Shown: one piece after another, positions 8,873-18,618 of the stretch | Layout of the letters: every line of letters starts with the position of its first letter | Numbering within the stretch: position 1 is the first letter of the stretch | Assembly (NCBI RefSeq): GCF_002870125.1 | Contig: NZ_PNEO01000010.1 | Span: forward strand, 140,506-204,505 | DNA from: Burkholderia sp. WAC0059 | GTDB taxonomy: Bacteria; Pseudomonadota; Gammaproteobacteria; Burkholderiales; Burkholderiaceae | Length of the DNA stretch: 64,000 bases | Reading direction: 5' to 3' | Translations under genes and position numbers: made by a program | Notes under the pieces: model-generated | Told to the model about the DNA's origin: nothing | The model's database searches: none | Seen by the model: only the letters and a program-made list of their open reading frames with translations

Positions 8873-10504
8873 TCAGCCGCCGAGCGAAGCTTTCAGAAGC
8901 TTTCGCGTGTAAGGATGAGCTGGCGCAGCAAAAAGTTGCGCCACCTCCCCGGTTTCGACGATGACCCCGTTCTGCAGAACCGCGACCCGGTGCGCCATCG
9001 CCCCGATCACCTCGAGGTCGTGGCTGATGAAGACGTAGCCGAGGTTGTATTTGTGCTGCAGCCCGGTCAGCAGTTTCAGCACCTGCTGCTGGATCGACAC
9101 GTCGAGCGCGCTCGTCGGCTCGTCGAGCACGATCACGCGCGGCTCCAGCACCAGCGCCCGCGCGATGGCGATGCGCTGGCGCTGGCCACCCGAAAATTCG
9201 TGCGGATAGCGGCCGAGCGCCGTGCGGTCGAGACCGACTTCGCGCAGCACCGCGACGACGCGGCTGCGCAGCGCGTCGTCGTCGAGCTGCGGCCGGTGCA
9301 GCGCGAGTCCCTCGCCGACGATGCGCTCGACGGTCTGCCGCGGCGAAAGCGAACTGAACGGATCCTGAAAAACCACCTGCAGATTCGCGCGCAGCGCCAT
9401 TTTTTCGGGGCCGCGGTAATCGGCCAGCGGTCGCCCCTGAAATTCGATCTCGCCGTGCGTAGTGCGCTGCAATCCCAGCATCGCCAGCGCGAGCGTCGAC
9501 TTGCCCGAGCCCGATTCGCCGACGATGCCGAGCGTCTCGCCCTGGCGCACGGCGACGCTCGCGCCGTCGAGCGCGCGGAACCGGCCGCGACGCCACCAGC
9601 CGGCAAAGCCCGGCAGCTTCGTCGCGAACTCGACCGACACGTCTTTCGCCTCGAGCAGCACCGGCGCGATCGGCAGGACCGGCAGCGCGCCGCGCTCGGG
9701 ACGGCTTGCGATCAGACGCTGCGTGTACGGATGCTGCGGCGCCCCGAAAATCTGCCCGACCGGCCCGCTCTCGACGAGACGCCCGTGCTCCATGACCGCG
9801 ACCCGCTGCGCGAAATGGCGCACGAGGTTCAGGTCGTGCGTGATCAGCAGCACGGCCATGCCGCGGCGCCTGGCCTCCTCGCGCTGAAGCTCGAGCAGCA
9901 GCTCGACGATCTGCGCGCGGATCGTCACGTCGAGCGCCGTCGTCGGCTCGTCGGCGAGCAGCAGGCGCGGCCGGCACGCGAGCGCCATCGCGATCGTCAC
10001 GCGCTGCCGCTGGCCGCCCGAGAGCTGATGCGGATACTGGCCGGCGCGCCGCGCGGGCTCGGTAATGCCGGTGCGCTCGAGCAGCGCCACCGTGCGCCGG
10101 CTGGCCTCGGCCTTCGTCACGCCGTCGTGCAGCACGATCGTCTCCGCGATCTGCTCGCCGATCGTGTAGAGCGGATTGAGCGCGCTCATCGGCTCCTGGA
10201 AGATCATCGCGATCTCGCTGCCGCGCAATTCGCGCATCTCGCGCTCGCTCTTTTCCAACAGATCCGCGCCGTCGAAGCGGATCGCGCCCGTCACCTGCGC
10301 CTCGCGCAGCAGGTGCAGGATCGCCAGCGCCGTCACGGTCTTGCCCGAGCCCGATTCGCCGACGAGCGCAACGCGCTCGCCGCGGCCGACGGCGAGCGTC
10401 ATGTCGCGCACGGCGAGCGTGTCGCCGAAGCGCACGTCCAGGTTCTCGATCGACAGCAGCGGCTCGTCCGGCGCGCTTGCCACATCGCCCGACGGAGCGC
10501 TCAT
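8873..10504 (-). CDS. yejF: peptide ABC importer ATP-binding protein, double ATPase
   Basis: A 543-residue fusion of two ABC ATPase domains, the energy unit of the YejABEF peptide (microcin C type) importer. Domain 1 has Walker A GESGSGKT, signature LSGGQRQRV and Walker [13 protein letters not shown]; domain 2 has [18 protein letters not shown] and [12 protein letters not shown]. Each is followed by the oligopeptide/dipeptide C-terminal extension with HPYT. The ATG at 10504 overlaps the yejE stop in ATGA, so translation is coupled. Last gene of yejA-B-E-F; expected to sit on the cytoplasmic face with the YejB/YejE permeases. Confidence 0.96.
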   Translation of the reverse strand: MSAPSGDVASAPDEPLLSIENLDVRFGDTLAVRDMTLAVGRGERVALVGESGSGKTVTALAILHLLREAQVTGAIRFDGADLLEKSEREMRELRGSEIAMIFQEPMSALNPLYTIGEQIAETIVLHDGVTKAEASRRTVALLERTGITEPARRAGQYPHQLSGGQRQRVTIAMALACRPRLLLADEPTTALDVTIRAQIVELLLELQREEARRRGMAVLLITHDLNLVRHFAQRVAVMEHGRLVESGPVGQIFGAPQHPYTQRLIASRPERGALPVLPIAPVLLEAKDVSVEFATKLPGFAGWWRRGRFRALDGASVAVRQGETLGIVGESGSGKSTLALAMLGLQRTTHGEIEFQGRPLADYRGPEKMALRANLQVVFQDPFSSLSPRQTVERIVGEGLALHRPQLDDDALRSRVVAVLREVGLDRTALGRYPHEFSGGQRQRIAIARALVLEPRVIVLDEPTSALDVSIQQQVLKLLTGLQHKYNLGYVFISHDLEVIGAMAHRVAVLQNGVIVETGEVAQLFAAPAHPYTRKLLKASLGG

Positions 10505-11616
10505 GACTGGCCTCCGGCGCGCATCGTCTCGGCCATGCGCGTGTCGAGTGCGTTGCGCAGCGCGTCGCCCATGAACGTGAGCAGCAGCAGCGTCGCCACG
10601 AGCACGCCGAACGTCGAGAGCGAGATCCACCAGGCGTCGAGGTTCGCCTTGCCCTCGGCGAGCAGTTCGCCAAGGCTCGGCGTCGGCGGCGGCACGCCGA
10701 GGCCGAGGAAGTCGAGGCTCGTCAGCGCAAGAATCGCCCCGCTCATCCGGAACGGCAGGAACGTGATGACGGGCGTGAGGCTGTTGGGCAGCACGTGGCG
10801 CCAGATGATCTGCCAGCTCGACAACCCGATGGCCCGCGCGGCGAGCACATAGTCCTCGTTGCGGTTGCGCAGGAACTCGGCGCGCACGTAGTCGGACAAC
10901 CCGATCCAGCCGAACAGCGAGAGCAGCACGATCAGCAGGATGAAGCCGGGCTCGAAGATCGACGAGAAGATGATCAGCAGATAGAGTTCGGGCAGCGCGC
11001 TCCAGATTTCGATGAGCCGCTGTCCCACGATGTCGATCCGCCCGCCGAAGTAGCCCTGCACGGCGCCCGCCACGATGCCGAACGCCGTGCCGATGGCCGT
11101 CAGCACGAGCGCGAACTCGACCGACACGCGAAAGCCGTACAGCAGGCGCGCGAACAGGTCGCGCCCGCTCGCGTCGGTGCCGAGCCAGTTCTGCCGCGAC
11201 GGCGGCGCCGGGTTCGGCGCCTTCGAAAAGTAGTTAAGCGTGTCGTAGTAGTACGGGTTCGGCGCGTAGAGCACGAAATTGCCCGGCGCGTCGAAGCGGT
11301 GGCGGACGTACGGGTCGAGATAGTCGGCCTCGGTCGGGAAGTCGCCGCCGAACGTCGTTTCCGGATAGGCCTTCACGAACGGGAAATACCAGTGGCCGTC
11401 GTAGCGCACGACGAGCGGCTTGTCGTTGCACCAGAGCGGCCCCGCGAGGCTGGCCGCGAACGCGACGACGAACACGACGAGGCTCCAGTAGCCGAGGCGC
11501 TGCTGCCTGAAGCGCCGCCAGACGCGCCGCGCCGGCGACGGCGACACGAGGGCCGGCACCGGCGGCTGCGCGCGCGCTCCGGCGCCGGCCTCGCCCCGTT
11601 TGAGCTTCAGGTTCAA
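10501..11616 (-). CDS. yejE: peptide ABC importer permease
   Basis: A 371-residue binding-protein-dependent permease. The N-terminal OppC-type cytosolic tail with basic RRVWRRFRQQRLGYWS precedes the first membrane span, then a long periplasmic loop (about residues 60-150) containing NWLGTDASGRD, the standard DppC/OppC motif, then five further spans with the EAA-like loop around 'RAIGLSSWQIIWRHVLPNS'. The start is read as TTG at 11616 because GGAG lies 9 bases upstream inside the end of yejB and no early ATG exists; the gap to yejB is 3 bases. Works with YejB, YejF and YejA. Confidence 0.94.
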   Translation of the reverse strand: MNLKLKRGEAGAGARAQPPVPALVSPSPARRVWRRFRQQRLGYWSLVVFVVAFAASLAGPLWCNDKPLVVRYDGHWYFPFVKAYPETTFGGDFPTEADYLDPYVRHRFDAPGNFVLYAPNPYYYDTLNYFSKAPNPAPPSRQNWLGTDASGRDLFARLLYGFRVSVEFALVLTAIGTAFGIVAGAVQGYFGGRIDIVGQRLIEIWSALPELYLLIIFSSIFEPGFILLIVLLSLFGWIGLSDYVRAEFLRNRNEDYVLAARAIGLSSWQIIWRHVLPNSLTPVITFLPFRMSGAILALTSLDFLGLGVPPPTPSLGELLAEGKANLDAWWISLSTFGVLVATLLLLTFMGDALRNALDTRMAETMRAGGQS

Positions 11617-11619
11617 GAT

Positions 11620-12663
11620 TCAGCGCTCCATTTGTTCGAACTGAATGCGGGGATCGACCCAGACGTAGCAGAGGTCGGAGATCAGCTTCGTCACGAGGCC
11701 GATCAGCGTGAACAGGTAGAGCGTGCCGAGCACGACGGGATAGTCGCGCCGCACGACCGACTCGTAGGACAGGAGCCCGAGCCCGTCGAGCGAGAACAGC
11801 GTCTCGATCAGCAGGCTGCCCGTGAAGAACGCGCCGATGAACGCCGCGGGAAAACCGACGACGAGCGGCAGGAGCGCGTTGCGAAACACGTGCTTCCAGA
11901 GCACCGTGCGCTCGGGCAGCCCCTTGGCGCGCGCCGTCAGCACGTACTGGCGGCGGATTTCCTCGAGAAACGCATTCTTCGTGAGCATCGTCGTGACGGC
12001 GAAGCTGCCGACGACCGAGGCCGTCACGGGCAGCGCGATGTGCCAGAGATAGTCGAGAATCTTGCCGCCCCACGAGAGCGTGTCCCAGTCGTCGGAGGTC
12101 AGGTTGCGCAGCGGAAAGAGCTGCCAGAACGTGCCGCCGCCGAACAGCACGAGCAGCAGCACGCCGAGCACGAAGCCCGGAATCGCATAGCCGACGAGCA
12201 CGACGAGGCTCGTCACAAGGTCGAAGCGCGAACCGTTGCGCACGGCCTTCGCGATGCCGAGCGGCACCGAGACGAGATAGGTCAGGAAGAACGTCCACAG
12301 GCCGATGCTGATCGACACCGGCAGCTTCGAGACGATCAGCGACCAGACGCTCTGATGGTGGAAATAGCTCTGCCCGAGGTCGAAGCGCGCGAAGCGGCCG
12401 AGCATCATGAAATAGCGCTGCAGCGGCGGCTTGTCGAAGCCGTAGAGCGCCCTCAACTGGGCGATCTGCTGGGCATCGACGCCCGTGTGGGCGCGCATGC
12501 CGAACGGCATGCCGCCGCTCTGCTGCGCGCCGTGGCGCAACTCGCTCATGGCCTGCTCGACCGGGCCGCCCGGCACGAACTGGATCACCGCGAAAGTCAG
12601 CGTCAGCACGCCGAGCAGCGTCGGCAGCATCAGCAGCACGCGTTTGACGATGTAGCTCCACAT
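11620..12663 (-). CDS. yejB: peptide ABC importer permease
   Basis: A 347-residue DppB/OppB-type permease. It begins with the family motif 'YIVKRVLLMLPTLLGVLTLTFAVIQF' region (first span), includes a periplasmic loop at about residues 35-100 and ends with five spans carrying the EAA loop 'VLTARAKGLPERTVLWKHVFRNA'. Partner of YejE in the membrane pore for peptides delivered by YejA. It starts 45 bases after yejA ends; ribosome site weak. Confidence 0.95.
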   Translation of the reverse strand: MWSYIVKRVLLMLPTLLGVLTLTFAVIQFVPGGPVEQAMSELRHGAQQSGGMPFGMRAHTGVDAQQIAQLRALYGFDKPPLQRYFMMLGRFARFDLGQSYFHHQSVWSLIVSKLPVSISIGLWTFFLTYLVSVPLGIAKAVRNGSRFDLVTSLVVLVGYAIPGFVLGVLLLVLFGGGTFWQLFPLRNLTSDDWDTLSWGGKILDYLWHIALPVTASVVGSFAVTTMLTKNAFLEEIRRQYVLTARAKGLPERTVLWKHVFRNALLPLVVGFPAAFIGAFFTGSLLIETLFSLDGLGLLSYESVVRRDYPVVLGTLYLFTLIGLVTKLISDLCYVWVDPRIQFEQMER

Positions 12664-12708
12664 AGGCCGGGGTCCGTCGGTCGGTACGAAATCGGGGCAG
12701 GCTGCGCG

Positions 12709-14697
12709 TTACGGCGAGGCGGCCGCGCCGGGCGTCTTAAACCACCACGTCGAGACGATCCAGTCGTTCGCCGTGTAATAGAGCGGCAGCGTCCGCGGCC
12801 ACGCGAGCGTGTTGCGAAACGCGACGCGATGCGTGGCGCTGTACCACTGCGGCACCACATAGTAGCCGTGCATCAGCACGCGGTCGAGCGCGTGGGTCGC
12901 GTCGACGAGCTGCGTGCGCGTCTGCGCCGCGACGAGCGCACGCAGGATCGCGTCGACGGCCGGCGACTTCAGGCCGATCAGGTTGTCCGAGCCCGGCTCG
13001 TCGGCCGCCTGGCTGCTGAAGCGGTCGATCTCCTCGGTGCCCGGCACCTGCACGTCGGGATAGCGGGTCGTCGTCACGTCGAAGTCGAAGGCGTCGAGCC
13101 GCTTCTGGTAGAGCGCGAAATCGACAGTCCGGTAGTTCATCGTGATGCCGAGCCGCTCGAGCGCGTGCTGGTACAGCGCCATGATCGGCATCCAGGCGGC
13201 CTCGCCGCCCGAGTCGTCGAGCACCTCGAACACGAACGGCTGTCCCTGCGCGTTGCGCAGCGCGCCGTTGCGGTAAGTCCAGCCCGCCGCGGCCAGCAAG
13301 GCCCGCGCCTCGAGCAGGTTCGCGCGCAGCGAGCCGGGCGGATCGGTGTCGGGCTGCACGGGCGGCAGGCCGAACACGGCCGGGTCGAGCTGCGCGCGCC
13401 AGGGGTTCAGCAGCGCGAGCTCGCCGGGTGAAGGCAGCCCCCTCGCCTGCAGATCGGTGTTGGCGAAGAAGCTGTCGAGCCGGCGGTACTGGCTGTAAAA
13501 AAGCTGACGGTTCAGCCACTGGAAGTCGAGCGCGAGGTCGAGCGCCTCGCGCACGCGCACGTCGCGAAACATCGGCCGGCGCAGATTCAGCACGAAGCCC
13601 TGCATGCCGGTGCCGTTGTGCTGCGGGAATTCGCGCTTGAGCAACTCGCCGCTGTCGAAACGCTTGCCGACGTCGCGCCGCACCCAGTTGCGCGCAACGT
13701 ACTCGACGAGCACGTCGTACTCGCCGGCCTTGAACGCCTCGATGCGCGCCACGTCGTCGGAGTAGAGCTTGTAGGTGATGCGCTCGAAGTTGTCGGTGCC
13801 GACGCGCACGGGCAGGTCCACGCCCCAGTAATGCGGATCGCGCCGGTAAGTGATCGTTCGGCCGTTCGAGTAGCGCTCGATCAGGTACGGACCGCTGCCG
13901 ATCGGCTGCTCGAACGCGAGCTGGTCGAACGGAATGCGGCTGCCGTCGGCGCGCTGGCCCCACTTGTGCGAGAACACGGGCATGCCGCCCGCGATGAACG
14001 GCAGCTCGCGGTTGCGCTGCCGGAATTCGAAGCGCACGGTGGCCGGATCGACGACCACGGCGCGCGCGATATCGGCGTAATAGGCCGCCACCGACGGCGC
14101 CGCCTGCGGGCTCTTCAGCGTGTCGAGCGAGAATTTCACGTCGGCGGCCGTGACGGCGTCGCCGTTCGAAAAATGCGCGCGCGGATTCAGATGAAAGGTG
14201 ACGGACAGGCCGTCCGGCGCGACGCGAATGTCGTCGGCCAGCAGCCCGTAGGCCGTCGAGAGCTCGTCGAGGCTGCCCGTCGTCAGGCTCTCGAACAGCA
14301 TGCCGAGCCCCGGCGCCGCGTTGCCGCGCAGCGTGAACGGATCGAACTTGTCGAAGCTCGTGAGCCGGTCCGGATTGGCGAGCACGAGCGTGCCGCCCTT
14401 CGGCGCGTCGGGATTCACGTAATCGAAGTGACGAAAATCGGGCGGATATTTGGGTTCGCCGTACTCGGCGATCGCGTACGCGGCCCGCGCCGGCTGAACG
14501 AGGCCGCCCCAGATGCCCAATCCGCAAAGCATGACGGCCGCACCGCGAACCTGGCGGCGCCGGGCATGCAGCCGGAACCGCCGGAACGCGTTAAGCAGGG
14601 AGAAAAGCAGGGCTCGAAAGGAAATTTGAAGCAATGCCGGCAAAGCCGTCCGACCGACGCCGCGCGGCGCCCCTCTGCTTCGCGAGCCTGTTGTCAT
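12709..14697 (-). CDS. yejA: periplasmic peptide-binding protein of the Yej importer
   Basis: A family 5 extracellular solute-binding protein that delivers peptides to YejBEF. Mature sequence begins near AYAIAEYGEPKYPPDF and carries KGGTLVLANPD and the long two-lobed fold; the C-terminus WIVSTWWFKTPGA is typical. The start is uncertain: ATG at 14697 gives 662 residues with about 70 basic residues before the hydrophobic 'AVMLCGLGIWGGLVQPARA' export segment, while ATG at 14532 gives 607 residues, close to E. coli YejA (604), but leaves no charged n-region. Neither has a good ribosome site. I keep the longer form because it supplies the Arg-rich n-region. First gene of yejABEF, divergent from fabI. 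Confidence 0.92.
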   Translation of the reverse strand: MTTGSRSRGAPRGVGRTALPALLQISFRALLFSLLNAFRRFRLHARRRQVRGAAVMLCGLGIWGGLVQPARAAYAIAEYGEPKYPPDFRHFDYVNPDAPKGGTLVLANPDRLTSFDKFDPFTLRGNAAPGLGMLFESLTTGSLDELSTAYGLLADDIRVAPDGLSVTFHLNPRAHFSNGDAVTAADVKFSLDTLKSPQAAPSVAAYYADIARAVVVDPATVRFEFRQRNRELPFIAGGMPVFSHKWGQRADGSRIPFDQLAFEQPIGSGPYLIERYSNGRTITYRRDPHYWGVDLPVRVGTDNFERITYKLYSDDVARIEAFKAGEYDVLVEYVARNWVRRDVGKRFDSGELLKREFPQHNGTGMQGFVLNLRRPMFRDVRVREALDLALDFQWLNRQLFYSQYRRLDSFFANTDLQARGLPSPGELALLNPWRAQLDPAVFGLPPVQPDTDPPGSLRANLLEARALLAAAGWTYRNGALRNAQGQPFVFEVLDDSGGEAAWMPIMALYQHALERLGITMNYRTVDFALYQKRLDAFDFDVTTTRYPDVQVPGTEEIDRFSSQAADEPGSDNLIGLKSPAVDAILRALVAAQTRTQLVDATHALDRVLMHGYYVVPQWYSATHRVAFRNTLAWPRTLPLYYTANDWIVSTWWFKTPGAAASP

Positions 14698-14808
14698 AGG
14701 GCGAGGTTTGTCCAGTTGGCTGTTGCAGTGTGAGAGAATTCTACCCAAAACCCACACGACGCCGCGGCCGCAGCGCTCCCGGCGCATTGATCTGACTTAG
14801 GAGAATTC

Positions 14809-15600
14809 ATGGGCTTTCTCGCTGGTAAACGAATCCTGCTGACCGGCCTGCTGTCGAACCGTTCCATCGCCTACGGCATCGCGCAGGCGTGCCGCCGCGA
14901 AGGCGCCGAACTGGCGTTCACCTACGTCGGCGACCGGTTCAAGGATCGCATTACCGAATTCGCCGCCGAATTCGGCAGCCATCTCGTCTTCCCGTGCGAC
15001 GTGGCCGACGACGCGCAGATCGACGCGCTCTTCGCCGATCTCAGGCAGCACTGGGACAGTCTCGACGGTCTCGTCCACTCGATCGGCTTCGCGCCGCGCG
15101 AGGCGATCGCCGGCGACTTCCTCGACGGCATGACGCGCGAGAACTTCCGCATCGCCCACGACATCTCCGCGTACAGTTTCCCGGCGCTGGCCAAGGCCGC
15201 GCTGCCGATGCTCTCGCCGGACGCGGCCCTGCTCACGCTCACGTACCTCGGCGCGGAGCGCGCGATTCCGAACTACAACACGATGGGGCTCGCGAAGGCC
15301 TCGCTCGAAGCCAGCGTCCGCTATCTCGCGGTTTCGCTCGGCGCGAAGGGCGTGCGCGTGAACGGCATCTCGGCCGGTCCGATCAAGACGCTGGCCGCCA
15401 GCGGCATCAAGAGCTTCGGCAAGATTCTCGACTTCGTCGAGCAGAACGCGCCGCTGCGCCGGAACGTGACGATCGAGCAGGTCGGCAACACCGCGGCCTT
15501 CCTGCTGTCCGACCTCGCCGGCGGCATGACGGCCGAGGTCGTGCACGTCGACAGCGGCTTCAACGCCGTGGTCGGCGGCATGGCCGGCGCGAGCGAATGA
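14809..15600 (+). CDS. fabI: enoyl-[acyl-carrier-protein] reductase (NADH)
   Basis: A 263-residue short-chain dehydrogenase that carries out the last reduction of each fatty-acid elongation round in the cytoplasm. The NADH-binding start is [19 protein letters not shown] (FabI replaces the usual TGxxxGxG with this form), SIGFAP follows, and the active site appears as [19 protein letters not shown], with the two tyrosines and the lysine of FabI. Length is standard. TTAGGAGAATTC precedes the ATG, an excellent ribosome site. Monocistronic: divergent from yejA and closed by a terminator. Confidence 0.98.
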   Translation: MGFLAGKRILLTGLLSNRSIAYGIAQACRREGAELAFTYVGDRFKDRITEFAAEFGSHLVFPCDVADDAQIDALFADLRQHWDSLDGLVHSIGFAPREAIAGDFLDGMTRENFRIAHDISAYSFPALAKAALPMLSPDAALLTLTYLGAERAIPNYNTMGLAKASLEASVRYLAVSLGAKGVRVNGISAGPIKTLAASGIKSFGKILDFVEQNAPLRRNVTIEQVGNTAAFLLSDLAGGMTAEVVHVDSGFNAVVGGMAGASE

Positions 15601-15656
15601 CCGGCCGATCGACCGGCGCGCAGTTCACGTCCGGTCGACGAAACGGAAAACCGGAA

Positions 15657-15684
15657 TGAAAAAGCCGCCCCAAGGGCGGCTTTT
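15657..15684 (+). terminator. rho-independent terminator after fabI
   Basis: Stem AAAAGCCGCCC / GGGCGGCTTTT with a short CAA loop, followed by CTTATA; A-rich on the left, so it may also end the leftward PXPV transcript. Confidence 0.8.
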
Positions 15685-15704
15685 CTTATAGGGCGCGTCG
15701 CGTT

Positions 15705-15994
15705 TTAACGCCAGCCGCGATGATGACGATACCACTCGTCGCGGCGCCAATAGCGATGGCCGTCCCAGTAGCGATCGCCGTGCCAGCCGATCACGACAGC
15801 GGGCGCCCCGTACGGCGCATACACCGGGGCCGGCTGGTACATGACCGGCGGCGGCGCGTACACGGGCGCCGGCGCGACATAGACGGGGCCGGCACGCCGA
15901 AGTTGAGGCCGATGTCCACCCGGGCCATGGCGGCGCCCGACGCGGTAACAGCGGCGCCCCCGACCAGCAATGCAAGAACACGTGCGAACTTCAT
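15705..15994 (-). pseudogene. PXPV-repeat small secreted protein, frameshifted
   Basis: The ATG at 15994 (GAGGGTGAG upstream) opens a signal peptide 'FARVLALLVGGAAVTASGAAMA' and mature VDIGLNFGVPAP, then the frame leaves the expected sequence at a run of four G (plus strand 15885-15888) and runs into Arg-rich nonsense to 15791. With one more base in that run, the frame continues as VYVAPAPVYAPPPVMYQPAPVY..., ending DEWYRHHRGWR and a stop at 15705, 96 residues in all. That is the PXPV-repeat family common in Burkholderia and Ralstonia, of unknown function. Either a true frameshift or a homopolymer base-call error. Confidence 0.8.
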
Positions 15995-16439
15995 GAACTC
16001 ACCCTCAGTGAATGTTGGTTGTCGGACGCAATATAACGCAGCCTCGCTTCCGGTGCATTGCAACTTTGTAAGAACTGATGCATTGCATCGCACTGCGACC
16101 GTTGCCGTTACGCCTCGTTACACCCCGCGAAAACCGTAACCGGCCCCGAGATCCGGCACGTCGAAACGACCGCGTGCCCGCGCCGACCCGTCGCGAAGCG
16201 AAACACCCGGAAAACAGGGGGAAAGATCGCGCCGCGGCGGCGCTATTGTGCATGAAAGGGGAGCCGCTTCGCCAGCGCCGGATGGGCAACCGTCGAAGCG
16301 GTACAACACCGGGAACGGAAAGCGGAGTGAGCGTTCCCGCGCAGAACGAAGCGCCCTCGTCCAGCGGGCGACGAGACCGTGAGCGGTAGAAGCGCAGGCA
16401 GCCGCTTCCGGTCCGGCCGCCGCTTCCCCCGCTTCCCGT
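15995..16439. other. 445-base gap, promoter zone of the PXPV gene
   Basis: No supported gene. The part next to the PXPV gene is AT-richer (ATATAAC near 16032) and holds two copies of TGCATTGCA at 16054-16062 and 16079-16087, 25 bases apart, the second within the palindrome GATGCATTGCATC (16077-16089). The rest, to the end of the aerotaxis gene, shows nothing I can name. Confidence 0.5.
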
Positions 16440-17993
16440 TTATCGAAACACGCTGACGGCCTCCACGAGCTTCGTCGCCTGTTGCCGGAGGCTCTCCGAA
16501 GCCGCCGCGCTCTGCTCGACGAGCGCGGCGTTCTGCTGGGTGATGTTGTCGAGATCGCCGACGGCCTGATCGACCTGGGCCACCCCGCTGCTCTGCCCGG
16601 CCGTCGCCGTGCTGATCTCCTCGATCAGGTCCGAGACGCGCTTCACCTGCGCGACGATCTGGTCCATCGTGCGTCCCGCATCGTCCACGAGTTTCGAGCC
16701 GGCCTCGACGCGCTCCACACTCGCGCCGATCAGGTCCTTGATTTCCCTCGCCGCGTTGGCGCTGCGCTGCGCGAGCGCGCGCACCTCGCCCGCCACGACC
16801 GCGAAGCCGCGCCCCTGGTCGCCCGCGCGCGCCGCCTCGACGGCCGCGTTCAGCGCGAGGATGTTGGTCTGGAACGCGATGCCGTCGATCACGCCGATGA
16901 TGTCCGAGATCCGGTGCGAGCTGCTCGTGATCTCGTTCATCGTGCTCACGACCTCGGAGACGGCCTCGCCGCCGCGCGCCGCCGCCTCGCGCGCCTCGCC
17001 CGACAACTGGTTCGCCTGCGAGGCCGTCTCGGCGTTGCTCTTCACCGACGCGGTCATCTGCGCCATCGAGGCCGCGGTCTGCTGGACGCTCGAGGCCGCC
17101 TGCTCGGTGCGCGAGCTCAGGTCGTTGTTGCCCTGGGCGATCTCGTTGCTGGCCGTCTGCACGTTGATGACCTGCTCGCTGACGTCGTCGATGAGCCAGC
17201 GGAACATCAGGCCAAGCTGGCTGATCGTCCGCAGCGTCATGCCGATTTCGTCGACCCGGTCCATGTGCATCGCGCTCTGGCTTTCGCCCGTCGCCACGCG
17301 CAGCGCCTGTTCGCGCACGCGCTCGAGCGGACGAGAAATCTGCACCTCGAGCCAGTACGAGGCCGCGCACGCCAACGCGACGATGACGGCCGCGAAGCCG
17401 GCGAAATGGGCGACCGACGCCGCGCGCAGACCGAGCGCCCAGGCCGCGGCCACGCTCGCCGGCGCGAGCAGCAGGAGCGCGGCGCGAATGCGCCAGCGCA
17501 CCGGCAGGGTCTTCAGCGCCGAGGTCCAGCCCTGCAGCCCCGTGCGCACGATCACCCCCTTGTGGAAACGGCGATGCCCCGCCTTGCCCTCGCGAAAGTC
17601 GCGATAGAGCGCCTCGGCCGCCGCGATCTCCTCGCGCGACGCCTTCGTGCGCACCGACATGTAACCCACGGGCTGCCCCTGGCGCACGACCGGCGTCGCG
17701 TTCGCCCGCACCCAGTAGTGGTCGCCGTTCTTGCGGCGGTTCTTGACGAGCGCGGTCCACGGCTCGCCGCCCTTGAGCGTGCGCCACATGTCGGCGAACG
17801 CCTCGGCCGGCATGTCGGGATGCCGGACCATGTTGTGAGGCTGACCGAGGATCTCTTCGTGGGAAAAACCGCTCACCTGGACGAAGGCGGCGTTGGCGTA
17901 GGTGATGTGACTCTGCGTGTCCGTCGTCGACATCAGCGTCGCATGGTCGGGAAACTCGAATTCGTGCTGCGTGACAGGCTGATTATTGCGCAT
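16440..17993 (-). CDS. Aer-like aerotaxis receptor (PAS plus chemoreceptor signalling domain)
   Basis: A 517-residue methyl-accepting chemotaxis protein. An N-terminal PAS domain (about 20-125) carries [20 protein letters not shown] and WVRANATPV, the FAD-type PAS pattern of Aer. Two closely spaced hydrophobic segments (about 168-215) form a hairpin anchor with no periplasmic domain, then a HAMP-like region and the cytoplasmic signalling coil (about 260-517) with the conserved tip [33 protein letters not shown] that binds CheA/CheW. It probably reports redox or oxygen status to the flagellar motor. No C-terminal CheR/CheB tether pentapeptide is seen. A sigma-28-type promoter precedes it. Confidence 0.93.
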   Translation of the reverse strand: MRNNQPVTQHEFEFPDHATLMSTTDTQSHITYANAAFVQVSGFSHEEILGQPHNMVRHPDMPAEAFADMWRTLKGGEPWTALVKNRRKNGDHYWVRANATPVVRQGQPVGYMSVRTKASREEIAAAEALYRDFREGKAGHRRFHKGVIVRTGLQGWTSALKTLPVRWRIRAALLLLAPASVAAAWALGLRAASVAHFAGFAAVIVALACAASYWLEVQISRPLERVREQALRVATGESQSAMHMDRVDEIGMTLRTISQLGLMFRWLIDDVSEQVINVQTASNEIAQGNNDLSSRTEQAASSVQQTAASMAQMTASVKSNAETASQANQLSGEAREAAARGGEAVSEVVSTMNEITSSSHRISDIIGVIDGIAFQTNILALNAAVEAARAGDQGRGFAVVAGEVRALAQRSANAAREIKDLIGASVERVEAGSKLVDDAGRTMDQIVAQVKRVSDLIEEISTATAGQSSGVAQVDQAVGDLDNITQQNAALVEQSAAASESLRQQATKLVEAVSVFR

Positions 17994-18091
17994 GACTCCT
18001 CCCCGTGAACTGAATCGCTATCGCTCTGGCCTTGCACGTCGACCCATCTGCACTCGCGGCTCTCCCCGGCCGGTGTCGATACCTTTCATCT

Positions 18092-18118
18092 ATATCGGAA
18101 GCCCGGCACGAAAATTTA
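18092..18118 (-). promoter_or_regulatory. sigma-28 (FliA) type promoter of the aerotaxis receptor
   Basis: On the minus strand TAAA (18118-18115), exactly 15 bases, then TCCGATAT (18099-18092), matching 6 of 8 bases of the FliA -10 consensus GCCGATAA with the correct spacing. It ends 98 bases before the aer-like ATG. Chemoreceptor genes are classic FliA targets, so the match is functionally sensible. Confidence 0.7.
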
Positions 18119-18323
18119 TCCCTCGATCAGCATAACTTAGCGTTGTATATGAGCGTGCCAAACGACGGGAGAAGCACGAAGCGAAGAGGAAAGGCGGGGA
18201 AATCGGGAAGGCCGCGCGAACGCGCTGGCCGGGTGACGAAGCCGGCGAGACGGGGCGCTGCGGGGCGCCGCGGGACACGGCGACGACGCGGCAGGCGGGC
18301 GGACCGATCCGCCCGGGCAGCGC
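18119..18323. other. non-coding stretch between the sigma-28 promoter and the small RHH gene
   Basis: Together with 17994-18091 this makes a 330-base gap between genes. Besides the sigma-28 promoter I see only purine-rich sequence near 18160-18210 and no terminator with a T-run for the small upstream gene. Confidence 0.4.
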
Positions 18324-18521
18324 CTATTCGGCCTTGCGCCGGGGCCGCGAGCCGAGGACGCTCTTCGTCTTGTAGGTCACGCCATGCTGCTCGAGATATT
18401 CGCGGATCAACTGCCGGACCACCTGGGAGGGCGTCAGGTCCTGGGCCGCGCACAGGTTTTCGAACGCCTCTTTTTTCACCGGGTCAATCAGGACGGTCAG
18501 CCGCGCGCTTTTCGATTCCAT
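18324..18521 (-). CDS. small ribbon-helix-helix type DNA-binding protein
   Basis: A 65-residue protein. ARLTVLIDPVKKEAFENLC is a short strand followed by a helix, and DLTPSQVVRQLIREYLEQHG is a second helix, the ribbon-helix-helix (CopG/Arc-like) layout; the tail (KTKSVLGSRPRRKAE) is basic. Third codon positions are strongly G/C as in neighbouring genes, supporting coding. The ribosome site is poor. No toxin-like partner lies next to it, so a free-standing regulator is more likely than an antitoxin. Its upstream region holds TGTTAATCAAATTA, close to a palindrome at the neighbouring redoxin-like gene's promoter. Confidence 0.7.
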   Translation of the reverse strand: MESKSARLTVLIDPVKKEAFENLCAAQDLTPSQVVRQLIREYLEQHGVTYKTKSVLGSRPRRKAE

Positions 18522-18546
18522 AGAAGATTGTGACTGGTAGCTATTA

Positions 18547-18563
18547 TGTTAATCAAATTATAA
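18547..18563. promoter_or_regulatory. operator-like half palindrome upstream of the RHH gene
   Basis: TGTTAATCAAATTATAA starts 26 bases upstream of the RHH ATG. It shares TGTTAATCA-n-ATTA-nn-A with the perfect palindrome at 19119-19135. It overlaps a TATAAT on the minus strand (18562-18557), so binding here would fit autorepression. Confidence 0.5.
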
Positions 18564-18618
18564 TACATGCATTCGCTCCCGGATTCCAGCCGCCCCGGAG
18601 GCACGAGCATCCCGGGCT

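Noticed and set aside
5076..13431. Very long antisense frames opposite gltX and the yej genes
   Set aside because: Arg/His/Asp-rich translations typical of shadow frames in high-GC DNA; no domains.
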